From Streptomyces sp. NBC_01283 (lineage in GTDB: Bacteria; Actinomycetota; Actinomycetes; Streptomycetales; Streptomycetaceae): 64,000 nt of DNA. The notes below the pieces were generated by a model. The model worked only from the letters and a program-made list of their open reading frames with translations, ran no database searches and was not told where the DNA came from. Both the position numbers and the translations under genes were made by a program. Position 1 is the first letter of the stretch, and every line of letters starts with the position of its first letter. The stretch covers positions 1,364,001 to 1,428,000 of the forward strand of contig NZ_CP108430.1 in the NCBI RefSeq assembly GCF_041435335.1, read 5' to 3'. Of the stretch, positions 8,123 to 16,897 are shown piece after piece.

Positions 8123-8638
8123 TCAGAATCCGCGCCCCGCGTTCTCCGAGCGGCGGCGCATCCAGAACACCCCGCCACCGACCAGGGCGACCGTCACCAG
8201 CGCCCCGCCGATCGCCATGTCGGTGCCGGTCGCCCCGGAACTGTTGCTGCCGCCGAGACCACCGCGGACACCACCGTGGATGACGGTGAACGCGTCGGGC
8301 TTGGTGAGGGTCTTGCCGCCGCAGTGCACGGTGATGCTGTGGGCCCCGGGAGTGGCGTGGTGGTGGATCATGGGGTTCGCGCTGGCCGTGCCGCCGCCCA
8401 TGGTCCGCAGGTTCGTGTCGGGGAAGGCGTCCGACGTGACCTTGCTGCCAGGGGTGTGGCAGGCCGAACCGTCGACCGTGACCGTCAGCTGTCCCCCGCG
8501 GGGGATCACGCTCGGCATGGCGACGATGTTGGACGGGTCGGCCCAGGCCGATGCCGTCGGGGCGGCGAGGCCGACGACGGCACCCGCGGTGACTGCTACC
8601 GCGAGGGCACGAGTGGTGCGCATACGAGAAGCACGCAT
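8123..8638 (-). CDS. secreted protein with C-terminal membrane anchor, paralogue of 7346-7885
   Basis: 171-residue exported protein. Signal peptide ends near PTASAWADP. The mature part has IPRGGQLTVTVDGSAC, matching the paralogue's IAAGGQVTLSVDGC, plus a second Cys (VHCGGK). The C-terminus has GVRGGLGGS, a hydrophobic segment and MRRRSE, again without LPXTG. The start at 8638 follows a CGGAGGA ribosome site; upstream in-frame starts give an implausible signal peptide. It is convergent with its paralogue and divergent from the class F sortase gene. Probably a surface protein; partner of the sortase is an inference from position and C-terminal layout. Confidence 0.8.
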   Translation of the reverse strand: MRASRMRTTRALAVAVTAGAVVGLAAPTASAWADPSNIVAMPSVIPRGGQLTVTVDGSACHTPGSKVTSDAFPDTNLRTMGGGTASANPMIHHHATPGAHSITVHCGGKTLTKPDAFTVIHGGVRGGLGGSNSSGATGTDMAIGGALVTVALVGGGVFWMRRRSENAGRGF

Positions 8639-8973
8639 GTGAATCCTCCGCGGAAGACGCCCCGGGGTAACCGTCCCCGGTCGATCGGCGAGAGCGCCTC
8701 CCAAACCGACCCTCAGTTGCCCTGCACAGACCCGCATTTCGGCGCTCGGCCGTCCTGGTGAGGCGACACGCCGAAGCGCGCACGCACAAGCCGATATTGC
8801 CGCAGGTCACGGACCGTCAGAAATTTCCTGCAGACCGCGACTCGGATGGCGCATGCCCGGTATGGCCGCCACCCGTTCGCTCCCGCTCTGTCGCCCGTCG
8901 CGCGCGCCGCGCTTAGCGTTCTTGTACGCGCAACGGACGCGGTTCGAATGCCGCGTTGAGAGGGGATCAGAGA
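8639..8973. promoter_or_regulatory. divergent promoter region of secreted protein and sortase genes
   Basis: 335 bases with no supported gene. The two genes read away from each other, so both promoters must be here. I see no clear palindrome or consensus -10/-35 pair. Confidence 0.45.
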
Positions 8974-9630
8974 ATGCCTTCGTCCCAGCCGGCCGATGAA
9001 GAGGAACCGCAGCGGAAGCGCGCGCCGTGGGGCGTGATGGCGCTGGTTCTGCTGACCGGCCTCGCGCTGATCCGGAATGGCTCAGGGGAATTCGACGTGG
9101 GTCCTCCGCAGCCGGCGTCGGCCGCCGCGGCGGACCAGGCGCCCGACGGGTCGGGGCAGGGCGTCGCGCCGCTGACGTTCTCGCCCGCCGAACGTGTGGG
9201 GATCAAGGGCATCCAGGTGGACGCGCCGGTCGTGCCGGTCGGCCTCGACCAGGACGGCTGGGTGGACGCGCCGCCCCCGGAGGACCCGAACCTGGCCGGC
9301 TGGTTCACCGGAGCCGTCTCGCCGGGCGAGCGGGGCACCTCCGTGATCGTCGGCCATGTGGACAATCAGCAGGGCCCTGCTGTCTTCTACGGCCTGGGCT
9401 CGCTGAAGAAGGGAAATCGCGTCGAGGTCCTGCGCAGGGACCGCAAGACCGCGGTTTTCGAGATCTATGGAATCGAAGTCTTCGAGAAGAGCAATTTCCC
9501 GGGCAGTCGCGTCTACAGCGACAAGGGGGCCCCGGAACTGCGCGTCATCACCTGCGGCGGCGGATTCTCGAAGCGGTCCGGATACGACGGGAACGTCGTC
9601 GCTTTCGCCCGCCTGGTGGACGTGCGCTGA
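8974..9630 (+). CDS. class F sortase
   Basis: 218-residue membrane-anchored transpeptidase. A short cytoplasmic start is followed by one transmembrane segment (about residues 20-35), a linker, and the sortase beta-barrel. The catalytic residues are visible: His128 in VIVGHVDNQ, Cys194 in LRVITCGGGF and Arg213 in NVVAFARLV. Sortases cut a sorting signal and attach the protein to peptidoglycan; class F enzymes are common in actinobacteria and their substrates are poorly known. The start at 8974 is chosen because a GAGAGGGGATC element precedes it; an in-frame upstream start at 8956 is possible. Neighbouring secreted paralogues are candidate substrates, though neither has LPXTG. Confidence 0.9.
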   Translation: MPSSQPADEEEPQRKRAPWGVMALVLLTGLALIRNGSGEFDVGPPQPASAAAADQAPDGSGQGVAPLTFSPAERVGIKGIQVDAPVVPVGLDQDGWVDAPPPEDPNLAGWFTGAVSPGERGTSVIVGHVDNQQGPAVFYGLGSLKKGNRVEVLRRDRKTAVFEIYGIEVFEKSNFPGSRVYSDKGAPELRVITCGGGFSKRSGYDGNVVAFARLVDVR

Positions 9631-9688
9631 CGGCGCATGCGGCGGCGGCACACGGCACCGGGCGGGCGAAATCCCGTCCTGCGTTCCG

Positions 9689-10522
9689 TTACATCCCGTG
9701 GCGGCTCGGCACCGTGAGCCGGTAACCGGAATCGATGAGCTCCGGGAGATACGTCCGCAGGGCCTCCACGCTCTGGGAACGGTTGCCGCCCGCGTCGTGC
9801 GAGAGCACCACGACGCCGGGCGCCGCACCGGCCCGTACGCGCCGGATGATCGTGGCGGTGCCGGGCTCGGTCCAGTCCAGGGTGTCCACGGTCCAGGCGA
9901 GCGGCTCCATGCCGAGGTCGGCGCCGAGCTGGAAGGCGTTGCGGTTCCAGGCACCGTAGGGGGCGCGGAACCAGGCGGGGGGTTCGCCCACGGCGTCCTC
10001 GATGACCTCGCAGGTGCGCTCGATCTCCGCGCGCATCGCGTTGCGGCTCATCTTCAGGAGCAGCGGATGCGTCCAGGTGTGGTTGCCGATCACATGCCCG
10101 TCGTCGGCCATCTCGCGCAGCAGGTCCTTGTTGTCGACGGCCATCTCGCCGCAGACGAAGAACGTCGCACGAACGTCGTACTTGCGCAGCGTCCTCAGGA
10201 TGCCCGGCGTGTAGAGGGGGTCGGGCCCGTCGTCGAAGGTCAGCACCATGGTGCGGCCCTGCCCGTCCATGCGCAGGATCGGCGCCTTGCGGACCCGGGG
10301 CAGTGCGCGTGCGGCGCGCGGCGGGCCGTTGCCCGCCATGGGCTGGAGGCGGTACGCGGAGGGCTTGAGGGCGGCACGCGCGGCGGGCGGGCCACCGGCC
10401 GCCGCACCGCTGGGAGCCGTGGGTCCTGGAGCAGCCGAGCGCTCCGTGCCCGCGCAGCCGGCGGTCGCGGCCAGACCGAAGACAGCGGCGCCGCGCAGGA
10501 GCGCGCGACGCCCTGGAGTCAT
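9689..10522 (-). CDS. polysaccharide deacetylase (NodB homology), lipoprotein
   Basis: 277-residue exported enzyme of carbohydrate esterase family 4. The N-terminus has an RR pair and a lipobox (TAGCAG), so it should be lipid-anchored, possibly through Tat. The NodB motifs are intact: TFDDGPD (metal/base), HTWTH (metal ligands), RAPYG, then VDTLDW and VVLSHD. It should remove N- or O-acetyl groups from a cell-wall or extracellular polysaccharide. The start at 10522 has an AAAAAGGA ribosome site with correct spacing; an ATG at 10537 has none. It is convergent with the sortase gene, so a shared wall-related role is plausible but unproven. Confidence 0.92.
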   Translation of the reverse strand: MTPGRRALLRGAAVFGLAATAGCAGTERSAAPGPTAPSGAAAGGPPAARAALKPSAYRLQPMAGNGPPRAARALPRVRKAPILRMDGQGRTMVLTFDDGPDPLYTPGILRTLRKYDVRATFFVCGEMAVDNKDLLREMADDGHVIGNHTWTHPLLLKMSRNAMRAEIERTCEVIEDAVGEPPAWFRAPYGAWNRNAFQLGADLGMEPLAWTVDTLDWTEPGTATIIRRVRAGAAPGVVVLSHDAGGNRSQSVEALRTYLPELIDSGYRLTVPSRHGM

Positions 10523-10630
10523 TTGATCCTTTTTCATTACTAATCATTCGCATGGCGGAAGGCCGACACGGCACATCAACACCGGGGCGGGCGCCGAAAG
10601 CACCCGATGGGACCAGCAGCGGCAAAGGGG

Positions 10631-13600
10631 TCAGCGGCGGCGTACGAGCGGGAACGGCAGCGTCTCCCTGATCGTCAGGCCGGTGAGGAACATGACGAGG
10701 CGGTCGACACCGATGCCGAGCCCGCCGGTGGGCGGCATCGCGTACTCCAGGGCGTCCAGGAAGTCCTCGTCGAGCTCCATGGCCTCCGGGTCTCCCCCGG
10801 CGGCGAGCAGCGACTGCGCGGTGAGGCGGCGGCGCTGTTCGACGGGGTCGGTCAACTCCGAGTAGGCGGTGCCGAGTTCCGTGCCGAAGGCGACCAGGTC
10901 CCAGCGTTCGGCGAGGCGCGGGTCGGTGCGGTGCTGGCGGGTCAACGGGGAGACGTCGGTCGGGAAGTCCTTGTAGAAGGTGGGCAGCGTGGTCTTCTCC
11001 TCGACGAGGCGCTCGTACATCTCCAGTACGACGTCACCGCGGCCGTCGTCCGGCTGGTAGGGGACGTGCGCGCGGTCGCAGAGCTGCCGCAGCCGCGGCA
11101 GCGGGGTGTCCGCGTCGACCTCGTCGCCGAGCGCCTCGGAGATCGCGCCGTAGACCGTCTTGACCGGCCAGGGCCCCGAGATGTCGTGCTCGGTGAGCCG
11201 TCCGTCCGCGTCGGCCTTGCGGGCGACGGGTGCGCCGAAGGCGGCGGTGGCGGCGCCCTGGATGAGCTCGCGGGTGAGGTCGAGCATCACGTCGTAGTCG
11301 GCGAACGCCTGGTAGGCCTCCAGCATCGTGAACTCGGGGTTGTGCTTGTACGAGACGCCTTCGTTGCGGAAGGTGCGGCCCATCTCGAAGACCTTCTCCA
11401 TGCCGCCGACGCAGAGCCGCTTGAGATACAGCTCGGGTGCGATGCGCAGATAGAGGTCGAGGTCGTAGGCGTTGATGTGGGTGGTGAAGGGGCGGGCGTT
11501 GGCGCCGCCGTGGATCTGCTGGAGCATCGGCGTCTCGACCTCCAGGTAGCCGCGGTCCAGCAGCCCCTGCCGCAGGGCCTGTACGGCGGTGGAGCGGGCC
11601 CGGACGACGTCGCGAGCGCCGGGGCTCGCGACCAGGTCGAGGTAGCGGCGGCGGACCTTGGCCTCGGGGTCGGTGAGGCCGCGGCGCTTGTCGGGCAGCG
11701 GGCGCAGGCACTTGCCGGTGAGCTGCCAGGCGGTGACGAAGACGGTGAGCTCGCCCTGGTCGCTGGTGCCGACCGTGCCGGTGGCGGTGATGTGGTCGCC
11801 GATGTCGGTGCCGGAGGTGAAGCGGTCCAGGACTGCGGGGCCCGACCGGTCGCGCGTCAGGGCGAGTTGGCGGTCGCCGGACCAGTCGCGCAGGACGGCG
11901 AAGACGACCCCGCCGAAGTCGCGTACGAGCATGACGCGGCCCGCGACCGTGACCTCCTCCCCCGCCAGGGCGGGGGCCACGTCGGCCAGGGTGTGGGTGC
12001 GCGGCGGGAGGCCCACGGGGTAGGGGTCGATGCCGTCGGCCCGCAGCCGGTCGAGCTTGCGGTGGCGGATGCGGACCTGGTCGGACAGCGCGGCCAGGGG
12101 GTCGGCGTCCGTGGTGTCGCCGTGGCCCGCGAGGCCGAGGGCGGAGATCGGCGGGAGGCCCTCGGTGCTGGTGGGCTTGGTGACGCCCTTGGGGCCCCGG
12201 CCCTTGCCCCAGAGCTTGCGCAGCGAGGGCACGGAGACGAAGCCTTCGGCGATGCCCGAGGCGAGGCTGATCCGGGCGAGGGCACCCGCGTCGCCGTAAC
12301 AGATGAAGCGGGGATACCACTCGGGGTGGTACTTGGCGTTGGAGCGGTAGAGCGCTTCGAGCTGCCACCACTTGGAGAAGAAGAGCAGCAGCTTGCGCCA
12401 CAGCCGCAGGACGGGACCGGCGCCGATGCGGGCGCCCTCCTCGAAGACCGAGCGGAACACGGCGAAGTTCAGGGAGACGCGGCGCACCCCGAACTTCGCC
12501 GCGCCCGCGCAGAGTTCGGCGACCATGAACTCCATGACACCGTTGGGCGCGGTCGCGCGGTCGCGGCGCATCAGGTCGAGGGAGACGCCGTCCCTGCCCC
12601 AGGGGACGAGGGAGAGCAGGGCGATGAGCCGGCCGTCGCCGTCCAGCGCCTCGACGAGCAAGCAGTCGCCGTCCTCGGGGTCGCCGAGGCGGTCGAGCGC
12701 CATCGAGAAGCCGCGTTCGGTCTCGGTGTCCCGCCAGGCGTCCGCCTTGTCGATGATCTCTTCCATCTCCTCGTCGGTGAGGGTGGAGTGGCGGCGGATG
12801 CGGGTGGTGGCGCCGGTGCGGCGGACGCGGTTCACCGCCTGGCGGGTGACCCGCATGTCGCGGCCGTCCAGGTCGAAGCCGGCGACCTGCAGGATCGCCT
12901 CGTCGCCGAGTTGGAGCGCGCCGAGCCCGGAGCGTGCATACGCGGTGGCGCCCTCCTCGGACGCGCCCATCACGGCGGGCGCCCAGGCGTACCGCCGGGC
13001 CACGTCGAGCCAGGCGCCGATCGCGTGCGGCCAGGCCTCGCGGTCACCCACGGGGTCGCCGCTGGCCAGGCAGACGCCCGCCTCGACGCGGTAGGTGACG
13101 GCGGCCTTGCCGCTGGGCGAGAAGACGACGGCCTTGTCGCGCCGGGTGGCGAAGTACCCGAGTGAGTCCTGGGCGCCGTACGTGCCGAGGAGCGCGCGGA
13201 TGCGGGGCTCCTCGTCGCCGTGCAGGGCGGCTTCCATGCGCTGGGAGCGGAAGAGGGTCGCGGCGGCGTTCAGGAGGGCGAGGGCGCCGAACAGGCCGAG
13301 CCAGAAGTGCAGGGCGCGCGGCGGTCTGCCGTCGAAGTAGTCGCCGCCGGTGAAGAGCCCGCCGCAGACGCGGTCCGCCGCCCAGAGCAGGGCCTGCCCG
13401 CGCGGCAGCGTCCCCGGGAAGAGCGCGACGAGCCCCCAGCCGACCAGCACCGCCACGGCGAGGCCCGCCACGAGCACCAGGACGGCCCGCCGGACCGCCC
13501 CGCGGCGCGAGTCCGCGGAGAACTCCTTGCGGGCCAGGACCAGCAGGACGAAGGCCAGGGCGCAGACGATGAGGGAAGGGAGCGAGTCCGCCCAGAAGCC

Positions 13601-13933
13601 GAGGGCGATGCCCAGTACGTCGAAGGCGAGGAGAAGCCCCAGGTAGCTGATGACCAGCCACCACGCGACCTTCTTGCGGGCCGCGGTGGCCGCGGCGAGA
13701 AGGAAGAGGAAGACGGCGTACGCCAGGTTGGGGCTGACCGGGACCGTGAGGAGGTCGAGGACGCGGACCACCGGGCGCAGGAGACGGCGCAGCGGGGCGA
13801 TGACCGCGAGGATCGCGCAGAAGAGGCCCAGGGTGCCGAAGAAGGTGGCGAACCCTTCGGGCACGCGCCTCAGGAAGCGGTCTCGTGCGTGCTGCGGCGG
13901 CTCGGCGGTCGGCCTCTCCACGGTGATGCTCAT
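10631..13933 (-). CDS. lysX: bifunctional lysylphosphatidylglycerol synthase / lysyl-tRNA synthetase, LysX-type
   Basis: 1100-residue fusion with the layout of mycobacterial LysX. About six membrane segments (residues 25-240), then an MprF-type DUF2156 transferase domain (about 245-580, with YFATRRDKAVVF and SLNFAVFRSVF), an OB-fold anticodon-binding domain (about 650-760) and a class II LysRS catalytic core with motif 2 (FRNEGVSYKHNPEFTMLEAY) and motif 3 (GLGIGVDRLVMFLTG). It would charge tRNA-Lys and pass the lysine to phosphatidylglycerol, lowering membrane negative charge and giving resistance to cationic peptides. Length is near the 1172 residues of the M. tuberculosis protein. All three modules look intact. 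A separate housekeeping LysRS is expected elsewhere. Confidence 0.93.
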   Translation of the reverse strand: MSITVERPTAEPPQHARDRFLRRVPEGFATFFGTLGLFCAILAVIAPLRRLLRPVVRVLDLLTVPVSPNLAYAVFLFLLAAATAARKKVAWWLVISYLGLLLAFDVLGIALGFWADSLPSLIVCALAFVLLVLARKEFSADSRRGAVRRAVLVLVAGLAVAVLVGWGLVALFPGTLPRGQALLWAADRVCGGLFTGGDYFDGRPPRALHFWLGLFGALALLNAAATLFRSQRMEAALHGDEEPRIRALLGTYGAQDSLGYFATRRDKAVVFSPSGKAAVTYRVEAGVCLASGDPVGDREAWPHAIGAWLDVARRYAWAPAVMGASEEGATAYARSGLGALQLGDEAILQVAGFDLDGRDMRVTRQAVNRVRRTGATTRIRRHSTLTDEEMEEIIDKADAWRDTETERGFSMALDRLGDPEDGDCLLVEALDGDGRLIALLSLVPWGRDGVSLDLMRRDRATAPNGVMEFMVAELCAGAAKFGVRRVSLNFAVFRSVFEEGARIGAGPVLRLWRKLLLFFSKWWQLEALYRSNAKYHPEWYPRFICYGDAGALARISLASGIAEGFVSVPSLRKLWGKGRGPKGVTKPTSTEGLPPISALGLAGHGDTTDADPLAALSDQVRIRHRKLDRLRADGIDPYPVGLPPRTHTLADVAPALAGEEVTVAGRVMLVRDFGGVVFAVLRDWSGDRQLALTRDRSGPAVLDRFTSGTDIGDHITATGTVGTSDQGELTVFVTAWQLTGKCLRPLPDKRRGLTDPEAKVRRRYLDLVASPGARDVVRARSTAVQALRQGLLDRGYLEVETPMLQQIHGGANARPFTTHINAYDLDLYLRIAPELYLKRLCVGGMEKVFEMGRTFRNEGVSYKHNPEFTMLEAYQAFADYDVMLDLTRELIQGAATAAFGAPVARKADADGRLTEHDISGPWPVKTVYGAISEALGDEVDADTPLPRLRQLCDRAHVPYQPDDGRGDVVLEMYERLVEEKTTLPTFYKDFPTDVSPLTRQHRTDPRLAERWDLVAFGTELGTAYSELTDPVEQRRRLTAQSLLAAGGDPEAMELDEDFLDALEYAMPPTGGLGIGVDRLVMFLTGLTIRETLPFPLVRRR

Positions 13934-14075
13934 GGACCGACCCTAGGAAGGGTGGGCCGGTGCCGCCCGTCGAGACGGATCACGCCGTCGGGACCGTGCG
14001 CCCGTCGGGACGGGCACACCGCGTCGGCCGTGGGCGCCGTCAACGGGAACGGCGCTCTCCGTTAACCTCTCGGCT

Positions 14076-14537
14076 GTGACTGAAGACCACTCCCACCAGT
14101 TCGAACGCGGCACCGACGGGCCGAAGGTGATCGTCGTCGGCGTCGACGGTTCGGACTCCTCCCTCCGGGCCGCGGCATATGCCGGTGGTCTGGCGCGGAG
14201 GCAGCGCGCCCTGCTCGCCGTCGTCTACATCCAGCCGGTGATGGCCGCGGGCGCCGCCCTCGGCGCCCCGGTGGCCGAGACGACGGACGAGATCGCGGAG
14301 GGCCTGATCGCCGACATCAGGGAGGCGACCGAGCGGGTGAAGGACATATTCGACATCCGCTGGGAGTTCCACACCTTCCGCGGTGACCCCTACAGCGGTC
14401 TGGTCACCGCGGCGGACGACCTCAAGGCGGACGCCGTCGTCGTCGGCGCATCCGAGCAGGCGGGCCATCGGATCGTCGGCTCGGTCGCGGTGCGCCTCGT
14501 CAAGGCGGGCCGCTGGCCCGTCACCGTGGTGCCGTAG
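14076..14537 (+). CDS. universal stress protein (UspA family)
   Basis: 153-residue cytoplasmic single-domain Usp protein. It has the family's first strand and turn (VIVVGVDGSDSS), the second-strand region LLAVVYIQP, and the C-terminal nucleotide-binding-like segment VVVGASEQAG...GSVAVRLVKAGRWPVTVVP. ATP binding is likely from the G-x2-G-type pattern, though not certain. GTG start at 14076. It is divergent from lysX and lies 123 bases upstream of an amino-acid permease in the same direction. Confidence 0.9.
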   Translation: MTEDHSHQFERGTDGPKVIVVGVDGSDSSLRAAAYAGGLARRQRALLAVVYIQPVMAAGAALGAPVAETTDEIAEGLIADIREATERVKDIFDIRWEFHTFRGDPYSGLVTAADDLKADAVVVGASEQAGHRIVGSVAVRLVKAGRWPVTVVP

Positions 14538-14660
14538 CCCACAGCCGCCAGACTGCTGAACCCGCACAGGTACAGGGGGTGTGGCGTCTTCCGTCATGCC
14601 CATGCCTGCGCCATCATGATCCGCCATCAGCCGACTGCCGTCCGCGAAAAGGTGGAGCTC

Positions 14661-16085
14661 ATGGCGGGACTCCGGATGGGGCATGGCGTACTGCGCCGCA
14701 AGCCCATCGAGAACATCGAAGAGACCGAGGCAGAAGCGGGCGGTGGACTCTCCCGCTCGCTCGGCCTCTGGCAGCTCACCGCGATCGGCGTCGGTGGCAT
14801 CATCGGCGCCGGCATCTTCACGCTCGCCGGGACGGTGGCCAACGGCACGGCCGGACCCGCCGTCCTCATCTCCTTCCTCATCGCCGGTGTCGCGAGCGCG
14901 GCAGCGGCCTTCTCGTACGCCGAGTTCGCGGGCCTCATCCCGAAGGCGGGATCGGCTTACACGTACGGCTATGTGGTGCTCGGCGAGCTCACCGGCTGGT
15001 TCATCGGCTGGGACCTGCTCCTGGAGTACACGGCGATCGTGGCGGTGGTCGCGATCGGCATCTCCGGCTACTTCAACTTCCTGATCGAGGACATGGGCGC
15101 CGAGCTGCCGAACTGGATGCTGGGCGCGCCCGGCACCGGGGACGGCCACAGGGTCGACCTGTTCGCGGCGGTGCTCTGCCTGCTCATCGCGTACCTGCTG
15201 ACCCTCGGCATCAAGAACGCGGCCCGCTTCGAGATGATCGTGGTCGTCCTGAAGGTCATCGTGGTGCTCATCGTCATCGCGGTCGGGTTCTTCCACATCA
15301 ACACCGGGAACTACAAGCCGTTCTTCCCCTTCGGGGTCAGCGGGGCGTTCACGGGTGCGGCGACGGTCTTCTTCGCGGTCTTCGGCTACGACGCGATGAG
15401 CACCGCCGCCGAGGAGTCCAAGGACGCGCAGCGCCACATGCCGAAGGCGATCCTCTACTCGCTGGGCATCTCGATGGTCCTGTACGTCCTGGCCTGCCTG
15501 GTCCTCACCGGCATGCAGAGCTACGAGGACATCGACCCGGAGAGCGGCTTCTCCACCGCGTTCAAGTCGGTGGGCCTGGGCGGTCTCGCCGATGTCATCG
15601 CGGTCGGCGCGATCATCGGCATCCTCACCGTGATGTTCACCTTCATGCTCGGCGTGACCCGCGTGTGGTTCAGCATGTCGCGCGACGGGCTGCTGCCGAA
15701 GTGGTTCGCCAAGACGCACAAGACCCGGCACGTGCCGACCCGCGTGACCTGGATCGTCGGCTTCGCGTCGGCCGCCATCGCCGGGTTCCTGCCGATCGGC
15801 GAGGCCGCCGAACTCACCAACATCGGCATCCTGTTGGCCTTCGTCGTGGTGTGCGTCGCGGTGATCGTGCTGCGCTACAAGCAGCCCGACCTGCCGCGTA
15901 CGTTCCGCTGCCCCGGCATGCCGGTGGTACCCGCCATCGGGGTCGTCTTCTCCATCTGGCTGATCACGTTCCTGCAGTGGCAGACGTGGGTGCGGTTCGC
16001 GGTGTGGTTCGTGGTCGGCCTCATCGTGTACTTCGGGTACTCCTACCGGAAGTCGGAGCTTGCCAAGACCGACCGCGTTCCCTGA
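14661..16085 (+). CDS. APC-family amino-acid permease
   Basis: Inner-membrane transporter of about 474 residues with 12 predicted hydrophobic segments. The first transmembrane segment contains GVGGIIGAGIFTLAG, the substrate-binding signature of the APC superfamily, and it resembles the cationic amino acid transporter group. Substrate is not determinable from sequence. The ATG at 14661 has an AGGTGGAG ribosome site; an in-frame ATG at 14616 is possible but lacks one. A 16-bp tandem repeat begins at its stop codon. Co-directional with the Usp gene; in many bacteria Usp domains pair with such transporters, so joint expression is plausible. Confidence 0.9.
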   Translation: MAGLRMGHGVLRRKPIENIEETEAEAGGGLSRSLGLWQLTAIGVGGIIGAGIFTLAGTVANGTAGPAVLISFLIAGVASAAAAFSYAEFAGLIPKAGSAYTYGYVVLGELTGWFIGWDLLLEYTAIVAVVAIGISGYFNFLIEDMGAELPNWMLGAPGTGDGHRVDLFAAVLCLLIAYLLTLGIKNAARFEMIVVVLKVIVVLIVIAVGFFHINTGNYKPFFPFGVSGAFTGAATVFFAVFGYDAMSTAAEESKDAQRHMPKAILYSLGISMVLYVLACLVLTGMQSYEDIDPESGFSTAFKSVGLGGLADVIAVGAIIGILTVMFTFMLGVTRVWFSMSRDGLLPKWFAKTHKTRHVPTRVTWIVGFASAAIAGFLPIGEAAELTNIGILLAFVVVCVAVIVLRYKQPDLPRTFRCPGMPVVPAIGVVFSIWLITFLQWQTWVRFAVWFVVGLIVYFGYSYRKSELAKTDRVP

Positions 16086-16115
16086 GGGCCGGGCTCCGGA
16101 AGGGCCGGGCTCCGG
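16085..16115. repeat. two 15-bp direct repeats directly after a stop codon
   Basis: Bases 16085-16099 and 16101-16115 are identical. The first copy starts on the last base of the permease stop codon TGA (16083-16085). The stop itself is not duplicated. Confidence 0.8.
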
Positions 16116-16190
16116 CCGGCGCACACACGAGCAGGGAGCTTGTGTAACATCCACTTTCGGGTTTCAGTCATTACTCGGAGGGGTGTTCTG

Positions 16191-16823
16191 ATGGGGGAGC
16201 TCGCGCGCGCGTGGGTCGAGGGATGGACCGTCTCGCGGCGGACACCGAAGCCGGTGGACGAACCGTGGGGGCTGAGCATCCAGGTCGGACTGCCGACCCA
16301 GACGGTCCGTCACGTCCTGCTCGACGCCGATACCGGGACGGCCCGCGAGCTCATCGGATCGGTCACCGAACCGGCCACCTGCATCAAGGCCTTTCTGGAA
16401 CCGGACGTCATGGAGCCCTGGTTCCCGCCCGAGTGGGAGCCGACCGATCCCGGCTTCCTGATGGCGGTCGACCTGCGTCCGTCCCCAGTGCGCGCACCCG
16501 ACGGTTATACGGCCACCACCGAGACCGCCGACGGTGTGGTCACCGTGCGCGTCCTGGCCGCCGACGGGGAGCTCGCCGCGCGCGGTCAGATCGGTCTGAC
16601 GGATGCCGCCTGCGTCTTCGACCAGATCGTCACCGAGGAGGCGCACCAGCGCCTCGGCCTCGGCACCCTCGTGATGGGCGCACTCACCGACGCGGCCATC
16701 GAGAGCGGTGCGGCCACCGGCCTCCTGGGCGCGACCGTCGCGGGCCGGGCGCTCTACGAAACGCTCGACTGGAAGGCCCTCGCACCGCTGACCGGCTTCC
16801 TCCACAAGCCCGTCGCTCCCTGA
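16191..16823 (+). CDS. GNAT-family N-acetyltransferase
   Basis: 210-residue cytoplasmic protein. The N-terminal 90 residues are of unclear function; the C-terminal half has a GNAT fold with the acetyl-CoA-binding motif A (QRLGLGTLVMGALTDAA) and motif B (GATVAGRALYETLDW). Substrate unknown. The ATG at 16191 has a strong GGAGGGG ribosome site; an in-frame upstream start at 16140 is rejected. Monocistronic, ending in a bidirectional hairpin shared with the convergent binding-protein gene. Confidence 0.85.
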   Translation: MGELARAWVEGWTVSRRTPKPVDEPWGLSIQVGLPTQTVRHVLLDADTGTARELIGSVTEPATCIKAFLEPDVMEPWFPPEWEPTDPGFLMAVDLRPSPVRAPDGYTATTETADGVVTVRVLAADGELAARGQIGLTDAACVFDQIVTEEAHQRLGLGTLVMGALTDAAIESGAATGLLGATVAGRALYETLDWKALAPLTGFLHKPVAP

Positions 16824-16828
16824 ACCAC

Positions 16829-16877
16829 GACCCGCGTTCCGCGTCCCGGACGGCGCGGTGCGCCGGGGACGCGGGTC
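16829..16877. terminator. bidirectional hairpin
   Basis: Bases 16829-16837 pair with 16869-16877; an inner arm 16841-16849 can pair with 16863-16872 with one bulge. It separates the convergent acetyltransferase and sugar-binding protein genes. Confidence 0.65.
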
Positions 16878-16897
16878 GCGGCGGGGCGGGCCGGGAG

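Noticed and set aside
10607..13165. 852-codon open frame on the plus strand opposite lysX
   Set aside because: Valine/glycine/arginine-rich translation without any domain; it is the GC-rich shadow of lysX, which has intact motifs.
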